NCBI GenBank assembly: GCA_030844895.1
Contig: CM061234.1
Coordinates: 9,703,173-9,767,172, forward strand
DNA: 64,000 nucleotides
Origin: Ambrosia x helenae
Lineage: Eukaryota; Streptophyta; Magnoliopsida; Asterales; Asteraceae
Direction of reading: 5' to 3'
Part shown: positions 55,929 to 64,000 of the stretch, one piece after another
Layout: each line of letters starts with the position of its first letter
Numbering within the stretch: position 1 is the stretch's first letter
Translations under genes and position numbers: made by a program
Notes under the pieces: model-generated
What the model saw: the letters and a program-made list of their open reading frames with translations, nothing else
Told to the model about the DNA's origin: nothing
The model's database searches: none

Positions 55929-57161
55929 ATGGCTAGAACATTACGGCCATTAGATGTCGCGGTCCAGATCCCATGTCATTTCATATGCCCGATTTCACTC
56001 GAGCTCATGACCGATCCCGTCATCATCGGGACCGGTCAGACATACGATCGTTCAACCATCGAGTCATGGATATCCCAAGGAAACACCACATGTCCCGTCA
56101 CACGTCTCCCTTTAACCGATTTCACGCTCATCCCTAACCACACCCTCCGCCGGTTAATCCAGGACTGGTGCGTCGAGAACCGGTCCTACGGTGTGGACCG
56201 GATCCCGACGCCCAAACAACCAGCTAATCCAGTTACAGTTCAGTCTTTACTTAAACAAGCATCATCCGCCTCTAACACAAGTCACGTGAGAGTGTCCGCG
56301 CTTATAAAGCTCCGTACACTCGCACGTGACTCGGATAACAACCGTTTCGTTATCTCCACGCAAAACGCATGCAATATTTTACTCGATTTGTTATTTTCCA
56401 AATCGAGTCACGACTCGTCCGAGTTGACTCACGAGTCACTCGCCGTGTTATCGACACTCGCTCTTTCTGAAACGGAATCTTTTCTAATATCTTCCAACCC
56501 AGATCGGATTACGTATCTAATTTCCCTTCTGACTCACTCGTCGATCGACGTCCGAGTCAACTCATCCGCGTTGCTTGAAACCGTCTTCACCAGTACAAAA
56601 TCACCAGAACTCAAAGCACTAATCACGAGTCACACCGAGTTATTCAACGGAATAATCCGACTCATCAACCACCCATCACCATACCCTAGAGCTTTAAAAA
56701 CCGGAATCAAGGCTTTATTCACGTTTTGCATGGTGAAGCAACACCGTCACAAGGCAGTGGAGGCAGGAGCAGTGGACGCACTCACCAACATATTACCATA
56801 TTGTGAAAAATGTGACGCTGAGAGGGCGTTGGCGACGATCGAATTATTATGCAGAATACAATCTGGATGCATGACATTTGCAGATAACACGTTGATAGTT
56901 CCATTGTTGGTGAAGATTATGTTGAATGTGTCGGACAGAGCGACCGAGTACGCTGTGGGCGCGCTCTTGTCGCTTTGTTCGGCTGTGGAACGGTTGCAGG
57001 ATGAGGCGGTGAATGCTGGAGTGTTGACGAAGCTGTTGTTGGTTGTGCAGAGTGATTGTACGGCACGTGCGAAGCGGAAGGTGCAAATGTTGTTGAAGCT
57101 GTTACGGAAGTCGTGGCCGGAAAACTCGTTTGGGAATTCAGACGACGTCGTTCCGTTTTGA
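55929..57161 (+). CDS. PUB25/26-like: U-box E3 ubiquitin ligase, PUB25/26-like
   Basis: An intronless frame of 410 residues. The U-box is at about 14-88 (IPCHFICPISLELMTDPVIIGTGQTYDRSTIESWI...CPVTRLPL...LIPNHTLRRLIQDWC). The YGVDRIPTPKQP linker follows, then Armadillo-like helical repeats from about 110 to 395. This plan and the start (RPLDVAVQIP) match plant PUB25/PUB26 and their CMPG1-like relatives. These attach ubiquitin to target proteins in the cytosol, in immune or cold signalling. The length suits the family. The ATG at 55929 is the first in the transcript-like leader. The frame is undamaged, and a possible G-box lies upstream. Confidence 0.9.
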   Translation: MARTLRPLDVAVQIPCHFICPISLELMTDPVIIGTGQTYDRSTIESWISQGNTTCPVTRLPLTDFTLIPNHTLRRLIQDWCVENRSYGVDRIPTPKQPANPVTVQSLLKQASSASNTSHVRVSALIKLRTLARDSDNNRFVISTQNACNILLDLLFSKSSHDSSELTHESLAVLSTLALSETESFLISSNPDRITYLISLLTHSSIDVRVNSSALLETVFTSTKSPELKALITSHTELFNGIIRLINHPSPYPRALKTGIKALFTFCMVKQHRHKAVEAGAVDALTNILPYCEKCDAERALATIELLCRIQSGCMTFADNTLIVPLLVKIMLNVSDRATEYAVGALLSLCSAVERLQDEAVNAGVLTKLLLVVQSDCTARAKRKVQMLLKLLRKSWPENSFGNSDDVVPF

Positions 57162-57734
57162 TGTTTTTGGGTTTGGTATTCTGGTGCTGTATTTTTTTTA
57201 AGGTTCTAGAAGGTGAGTGGGTACCGTGCATGGGAGGATATTGGGTTTGTGTACGTGTATGGTTCATGCGTGTGTGTAAGAAAGCTTTTTATTTATTTAT
57301 TTATTTATTGTTCTTTTTCTTTATTAGGGTGGATGGGGTGTTTATCACCTCATCACACCCATCATACTATCACACCTAATCATTTTGTAACAATTCATTA
57401 CATCACATTTCATTACTAAACCTGAAGATTTAAAAAGTTGACGAACCTGCAATTGGGCTGTAACAGGTACGGCTTAGTGAGCTTGTTATCAGGCCGTGGT
57501 ATTAATTCTTATATCTCTTCAAAACCCATGTGACGATGTTCACATTCCATCACCAATTTTTTTTAATAAAATTAATAAATAAAAATATATTTGTATATTT
57601 ACTAAAAACATGATTTAAATATTTAAAAAAAATTATTATTCAAACGGCTACTTTTCTAAGCATATAAATAAAAGACAGAACACTCATAGTCAGTCACAAT
57701 TTAATCTCACAATTCAACCTACACGCACAAAGAT
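57162..57734. other. 3' flank of the U-box gene
   Basis: 3' UTR and intergenic sequence, with a (TTTA)n microsatellite at about 57287-57309. No gene. Confidence 0.5.
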
Positions 57735-58624
57735 ATGGGTGGTGGTTATCATAACAATTCAGCCAGTTCTTCAAACCTTGAGCGATACTCTCGCCGACGA
57801 TGACGTTCTCAACCACTGTCCTCACCTCCTCCCCAACCTCAACCACTGTCATCTCCTCATCCTACACTATACACTCCTTCTCCTACAGTATACACTCCTC
57901 CTCCTACAGTGTACACTCCTCCCCAAACTCAACCACAGTCATCTCGTCGATTGACAACAATTCATCCTTTACTAGGTTACACTCCTCTAAATCCAGATGC
58001 TCCTTTCACAGATGGGGAATATATCTGGGCTCTAGACTACACTATGGTTGTCATGGGAGTGGGGCAGCTACGACTGGTGGAGGCCCAACCCCAAACCCTC
58101 CTGCTCCAGAGCCAAATGAGGAGGATTACGAAGCAGATATGAATATAGATGATGAACCATACTATATTCCAAGTCCTGACTATGGCTGCATCCGCTCGGA
58201 TACTAGGTCGAACGGTCGTGATAGCGATCGTTCTGTGTCCTCGCCGGAGTACACACTAGAGGATGTGATAGCGATCGTTCTGTGTCGTCGCCGGAGTACA
58301 CACTAGAGGATTGGGATAATTATTCACTGTAGAAGAAATTTAGGTTTAATTATCTAATGTTAATAAGTAGTTTAGAATTATGTAATGTTTTAATAGGTTT
58401 AATTATATAATATTTTTATTTAATTTAATAGGTTGAATTTATGTAATGCTTTTATTTATATCTAGTATCTTTAGAAGAAAAAAAACTTTTTTTTAAAGCC
58501 AAAACACATTTAGCTGGTTGTGATGTGTGTCACTGTTATGTGTGCATCGTGGTCGTGATCATCTTGATGGGGCGATGTTTGTGATGGTTACAGTCATCAC
58601 GGTTGGTCCATCACGGACCGCCCT
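57328..58624. mobile_element. Possible PIF/Harbinger-like derivative with a broken small frame
   Basis: The ends TTAGGGTGG and CCGCCCTAA are inverted with one mismatch, suggesting a TTA/TAA-target element. Inside, from 57735, is a decayed frame: MGGGYHNNSASSSNLERYS, then proline-rich YTPPPTVYTPP repeats, then an acidic EEDYEADMNIDDEPYYIPSPDYG block. It has frame changes and a 47-bp tandem duplication (58218-58264 and 58265-58311). No transposase core is visible. The family call is tentative. Confidence 0.35.
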
Positions 58625-59145
58625 AAATGGCCTTATATTATACATGGATGTAACTTAAAGGAATAAAATATTTTCAAATGAATATTTGGATAATATGAAT
58701 ATTTGGAGATCGAAATCAAAAACGAATAATAGTGTTACACTATTCCAGAGTTTATAAATGAAAAAAAAACAAACAAAGAGAAATGGAGGTTAAGAGAAAA
58801 GGAGGGGAGCCCATCGAAAAAAATACATAATATTAGCGTTTAAGAAAAAACTAATATAAAAAATAATAAAAAATATGCATACAAGCTTTTAGTTGATGTT
58901 TTTTATTAAAAGTTATAGCTACTCTGGCAAACATAAAAATATATTTAAAAAGCTATAGCTACCAGTTTCTAGCCACCAGCTAGTTTTGCCAAACATACCC
59001 ATAATTTCATTTTGTATTCCTGGGTTGGAAAGAAAAGAAGTAAAGATTTTTGTATGTTTCCGAGTTGAAAAGAAGAGAAAACAAAGGTAAATTTTACAAA
59101 TATATCATTTTTGAATTTTATTTTAAGTTAAATGAGGATTTTTTT
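58625..59145. other. AT-rich intergenic sequence
   Basis: No gene or element ends seen. Confidence 0.4.
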
Positions 59146-62100
59146 TGCAAAAGTTGTGGATTTTTTAAGTTTTTATGTGTTTATAACGTTGTGTCAGAAA
59201 TGGTTTCGCAAAATTGGTAGTCCCGCAATCTAAGATTGTGATAGTCGCCTATGTGGCATGATGAGTAGGCAAGCATGGAAAAGCTGGACAAGGTGGGACG
59301 ACGAGCTGGCAGGTGCTTTGGACTGTTGTGGCCAGAGGCGAAGCTTGGTTCTCGAATCGGCGGGGGCTGGACTCAATTTTTTTCAGATCGGTAGTGGCAA
59401 ATCTGCGGGGGGCAGATTCAAATCGGACTCAATTTACCTACGAAAATCGCAAATTTCTACCACTACGCCAAAAAACGAGAGGGGCCAATGCCACCCCTGG
59501 CTCATTGTATGCTTCTGTCACACCTTCAAATTTCCACTGCGGGGTTTATACCGCGAGGCACATGACATACCAGGATCCCATAGCCATAAGTCATATGAAC
59601 GAACTCTAAATGCCCAAACCATTTAGTTCGTTTTCAAAAATCAAGTTTAGTTAGGCTGCGGAAGGTTAAACCAAATTTAAACATTTTAAAACCATGCGCA
59701 AAACAACGCGCCCAATTTTAAACCATATGAAAGGAAACATAAAAGCATGATATGTAATTTAGGTGTATGCCCAAGACTCCAAATGCAATGAAACGTGCAG
59801 TGCTTCCTAATCGTGAGATCGGAAGCTAACTACCTACAAAAGCATGTATATCGTGTGTCAACATAAAGTTGGTGAGTTCACAAGGCAAGGTAAGTAAAAG
59901 TCTAGGTTTCCTAAACCAAGAACAACAGTTAGGTTTCCCAAACCCAAAATAGTAATCAATAACCACTAGTTCAGCGTATGCCAAGGGTAGCAAACCCATT
60001 CATGATAACTAAACAATAAAAGTACTGAACTGCTATTTAAACGATGCACTCGCCCCCGCGAGCTGGTTTTTGCCTCCCATCATTGCCTATCAACAATGAT
60101 AAAATCTAAGGTCGTAGTTCGCTCCCGGCTCCCAGCACGTTGTGAGGTTTATCAAACCTAATAGCACTATCAACTAGTAACCCGCTTGCCACCCGGCAAC
60201 TCATTCGGTATAGTGAAGGACTTCTGTGATAGTATGCAGTTTAGTTCATCAAGGATACAAAGTGTGAAACTTGCAAAACCCGATTCCTCCCAGGAATCAA
60301 CCCATAGCCAGGATGAAAACAGTAGTCCCAAACCTGGACTAGAAAGATTAAGTAAGTTGTCTCCCCGAGACGCATGCTTTTGAGAAAAGAGTAGTGAAAC
60401 TCACCTTAGGTTGCAGGCAAATAATCCAAACTTCACAAATAAGGACGTGCCACCGACTCCTTATTACATGTGTCACTAAGTGAGTATATGTGTATAATCA
60501 ATACACCATATAACCCGTTTGTCCAGACGTTTTAAAATACAAAACCGTGTAAGTGACACCTAGTGTTTCTATATGCACCAGTAAACCCTACGAACCTGTT
60601 GGTGAACGTTATGATTAACATCAGTCACAAACTTCATACACTTCATATATAAGTGCTCATACAAGTTCGTGTTAATATCAAGTCATACAAGACTCCAAAT
60701 AGACACATAAGCGTACACAACATAATCTGCGTTTTTAGGACAGATTATGAGCCATGAGAACCAATTTATTAAAAATACTTTTTCAATGAATTAGACTCCC
60801 AAACTTTTGCTAAATATTCCAGGGATCTACCGGTCATGTCCATATTTTATTTCGTGATAAAACCATACACGAAAATTATGAAAAATCATACAATACAGCT
60901 AGGTCCAGAAAATACTCACAACAGATCAGATTAGTAAAAAAATTCCCAAAAGTTATGTATTCATCCAAACTGGATGAATCTACTTGGAAAAGCCAAGCTT
61001 TACCAATGCCGACCTACTGTCCAAATTTTATAACCTAACTCTTTGTAAAACTCAAGTTATAGTCGTTTAAAGTTGACCCAAAATATTAATCCGAAAATTT
61101 TATTAGACCTTTAATCAAGGAAAATTCCAAAAACATATCAAACGACGTCCAAATCAGATGATTTTGCCCATTATAAAAAGCTAAGACCTTTTACAACATG
61201 ATAATGCAAAAGAAATCATCAAAACAAACACTTTAATGTTACGTTACAGGCTCTGCAAGTCGACCTAAACATTATGTCCAGATTTTAAACATGCATAAAC
61301 CCTAGTTATAATCAATCATCTACGCATATAATCGATCAATAACACCCAACAATCATAATACAATATCAATAAGACATAACCTGATCAAAAACTTACAAGA
61401 TACATGTTAAACATCATCAATCATAAACCCTAGAAACCTAAAACATCAAGAACTTGTAATATCATGCAACACATCCAATAATAATCGCATAACATCATGC
61501 TTGACCCGTTAAATCTCTATTAACGTCAAGTTTTAATCATTATGAAAACATTTCAGACCAGGACAAACTTTGTTATGATGTTTAAAAACATGTTAAAGAA
61601 CATTAAAGCATAAAAGGTTGAATATTATACCGAAAGCACTTCAAGATCACCAACCGAAGACCTTCTACGCCTCTCGACTGATGTTCTTGAGCCTTGGCAG
61701 GTGTTAGGGGATGTATTTTTCGTAGGAGAGGTGTTAGGGATGATTAGGGTTAAGGTTATGAGGTAGTTGGGGCCTAAGATTGCTTAAATAATAGTTTAAA
61801 GTCGGTTTAACTCGTCAGCACCCGCCGAGCGGTCGCTCACTTGGCCTCGGCTCGTTCCAGGTGGCCCAGTCCAGTGTATTGTGTGTTTTCTTCGATGTTT
61901 TCGCTATTTTGGACCATATCAAGCGTAACCCCATGTATTTAGACCCCAACCATCCTAACGGTTCATCGATTACAGTTTTTAATAACGCATTTAGTTTATG
62001 TTCGCATAATCACATACAGTTTGCACATAGTTTCACAGAAACACGTAATTGCAATCAATATCAATCAATTAATCCACAATTACCTATTTTCACAATTCAC

Positions 62101-62631
62101 CAACGTCCGGGGTTCGATACTCGTGTAAGTAGTTTGGTAATTCCCCGTATTACCAATTCATGCAGTTATTAACTTATAACTGTGCAACGTGTGACTCATC
62201 TAGCTAACCCTAATTAAGTAGAATGCAAGGAATGTAAGTATAAGTAACTAGAGTTTAGTTAAAGTAAGAACCTGAAATTGCGGGGTATCACAGCTTCTCC
62301 CCTGGTTGTGGCTGAGTTGGAAGTCCCGCAATCTGAGATTGCGGAAGTGTGACAGAAGAGCTGAATGAGTTTATCTTCTCCCATAATGCAAAGTCCCCAA
62401 AATAAATTGGCCACCACTCCCGCAATCCCAGATTGCGAAAGTTACGTGGCATACCCAGTTACCTTGCTCATCGTCTAACTAATCCGACTAACCTTGCTCA
62501 TCAAGGCTCTCCTAGTTAGCATTACACGTAGGCGACTCCTGCAATCTTATATTGCGGGACTACCATTTTGACAAATTCTTTTTGACACAAACTAAAAACA
62601 CAAAAAACCTTAAAAAACACTACTTCTGCAA
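59146..62631. mobile_element. Long-TIR (MULE-like) element interrupted by a solo LTR
   Basis: About 107 bases at 59146-59255 are an imperfect inverted match to 62525-62631. Shared strings include GGTAGTCCCGCAATCT and GTCGCCTA.GTG. Without the inserted LTR the element is about 0.7 kb with no coding. The palindromic core CCCGCAATCT, then AGATTGCGG, is also present twice inside (about 62333 and 62429). A clean 9-bp target duplication was not found, so the superfamily is inferred from TIR length. Confidence 0.55.
59516..62292 (-). repeat. Solo LTR of a Tekay/Del-like Ty3/gypsy element, related to C
   Basis: The 2777-bp sequence TGTCACACC...GGGGTATCACA is flanked by perfect GCTTC duplications (59511-59515, 62293-62297). 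Much of it is recognisably similar to the LTR of C, for example TTTATACCGCGAGGC and GTTGGTGA blocks and a weaker GAGCGGTCGCTC palindrome. There is no internal region, so it arose by LTR-LTR recombination. Orientation follows the match to C. Confidence 0.88.
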
Positions 62632-64000
62632 AAAAAAAAAAAAAAAAAAAAAATCGTTAAATGAGAGGCTAAACCAGTAAATTATAAAATCCCATATTAG
62701 TTAGTATTCCTTGCCCTTCCTTTCATATTCTTCCAATTTGGAAGGAAAATTATTTAGAAGAATTTTTCTTTTACTTTCATCCACTTCTTTCTTTTAACGA
62801 AGCTCTCTAACACAAGTTTTTTTTTTTTTCATTTTCTTTCGACTTCCTTTCACTTCCCCTCATTACTAAACTCTAGAACACAAGAGCACTCACAATGGTA
62901 TAGGAGGTTCGGAATCCCAAACCGTCGACTCATTATGCCACCTTATTCGAAACCACAACGCTTCTATACTTACATTTATCTTACAACCATTAACCAATCC
63001 AAACATTCACCTCATCATCTACTTTTCATTTTATTTAATTTATACCTATACATAAAAAAATAACTTTTTTTAACTTATTATGAACTTCAGATTTGGGGCC
63101 CACAATTCCAAACCGGACCAGTCCTTTACGCCAAACCCAGCCACAGAGGACCGAACCCTATAATGGATGCCCGTCTGTTTCCCTTTTACTTACAGCCATA
63201 AATATCCAAACATCCACTTCATCACATACTTTTCACAATATACAACCAAATACTAAATAAAAAAGGGGCCCACATAAAACAAACCGGATGCATCCGGTAC
63301 TCCAAACCCAACCCAAGCGACCACCCCTTCAATTGTACTCCATCCGGTTTGCCTCCGGTCCAAAATTTCGGACCATCCATTGGTTATGTATTGTGGATGT
63401 TGTTAGTGACTGCTTGGCATCCATTTTTATCTAAATGAAAAAAATAAACCCATTAAACTTTTGTGGCATTAAAAAAAAAACTTTTCATTTAGCCACAATT
63501 CTTTAATCAGTTTTCATTTTCGACATCAATGGCAATAGCATTCTAACGAAAAAGTAACTCCGTTAAGAACACTAATAAATTAACTCATAAGAAGTTTGTA
63601 TATTTTTTGTACAAAATAAATAACCTTAAGTTGTAAGTTGTAGACCAATTGGTTTAAGCAATTGGTAACTGATTCAAATCGTGTAACCCTTGAATAAATT
63701 CATGTTTTAGCTGCTCACTCAACCACTTAGAGGGTGTTTCGGATTGAGTTGAAAAACAATTTATTGACTTATTAGCTTCTTAATAAGTCAATAACTTATT
63801 TGGCTGCAGGAGAAATACTTTTAGTTTTGCCTTTTTTATATGAGTTGAAAAGTTGTTTTTAAAAAGTCATAAATTCTGGAGTTAATAGCGAATTTCGTCC
63901 CTGAGGTTTGGTCCAGTTTGCCACTTCAGTACAAAAGTTTTTTTTTTTTGCAAATCAATACCTGAGGTTTGGATTTTTTTGCCAAATTCGTCCTTTTCAC
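62632..64000. other. Repeat-derived right edge of the window
   Basis: There is a long A-run at about 62629-62653. Two diverged copies of a segment with CCAAACATCCAC, CATCA, TACTTTTCA and GGGGCCCACA lie at about 62998-63125 and 63208-63295. A weak tRNA-like pair of boxes is near 63641 and 63671. From about 63880, TCCCTGAGGTTTGG and CCTGAGGTTTGGA repeats mark another dispersed element cut by the window end. No gene. Confidence 0.4.

Overview
The window looks like a gene-poor, repeat-rich stretch of a flowering-plant (eudicot) nuclear chromosome. The evidence is GT-AG introns, a chloroplast thioredoxin gene, a plant U-box E3 ligase, a NYN/LOTUS gene, and a dense mix of plant LTR retrotransposons, Helitrons and MITEs. 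The repeat families recall Asteraceae, but that is an impression and not a proof. I see no rRNA or tRNA genes and nothing prokaryotic.

Layout. 1-5244 is the 3' end of a Ty1/copia element of Sirevirus type: the RNase H tail, a broken env-like reading frame and the 3' LTR. 5.4-11 kb holds a papain-like protease relic, a GTGCGTTTAAA repeat field, a Helitron 3' end and a broken multi-exon gene on the minus strand. 11.56-13.04 kb is a two-exon thioredoxin m3 gene. 13.9-17 kb is intergenic with a hAT-type MITE.

17,073-42,145 is one nested block. LTR element A (plus strand, no pol seen) carries an array of 18 palindromic hairpin units. Element B (Ty3/gypsy type, minus strand, no coding capacity seen) sits in A's 3' LTR. 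A Helitron (29,060-30,078) and a nearly intact Tekay/Del-like Ty3/gypsy chromovirus C (31,110-41,719, minus strand) both sit in B's right LTR. LTR similarity by eye, target-site duplications and junctions agree with the order A, then B, then C.

42-64 kb holds two Tourist-like MITEs, a NYN-LOTUS gene with a hAT-like insert in its 5'UTR intron, a KH-protein fragment beside a Helitron end, a second complete Helitron, a decayed Ty3/gypsy gag, a hAT element next to a truncated LINE, an intronless PUB25/26-like U-box gene, a possible Harbinger derivative, and a long-TIR (MULE-like) element interrupted by a solo LTR related to C.

Only three host genes look intact: thioredoxin m3, the NYN-LOTUS protein and the U-box protein. 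They share no visible pathway. The most unusual signal is the hairpin array in element A, where paired bases change together while spacers drift. The next most unusual is a predicted phase-1 intron inside the gag gene of element C.
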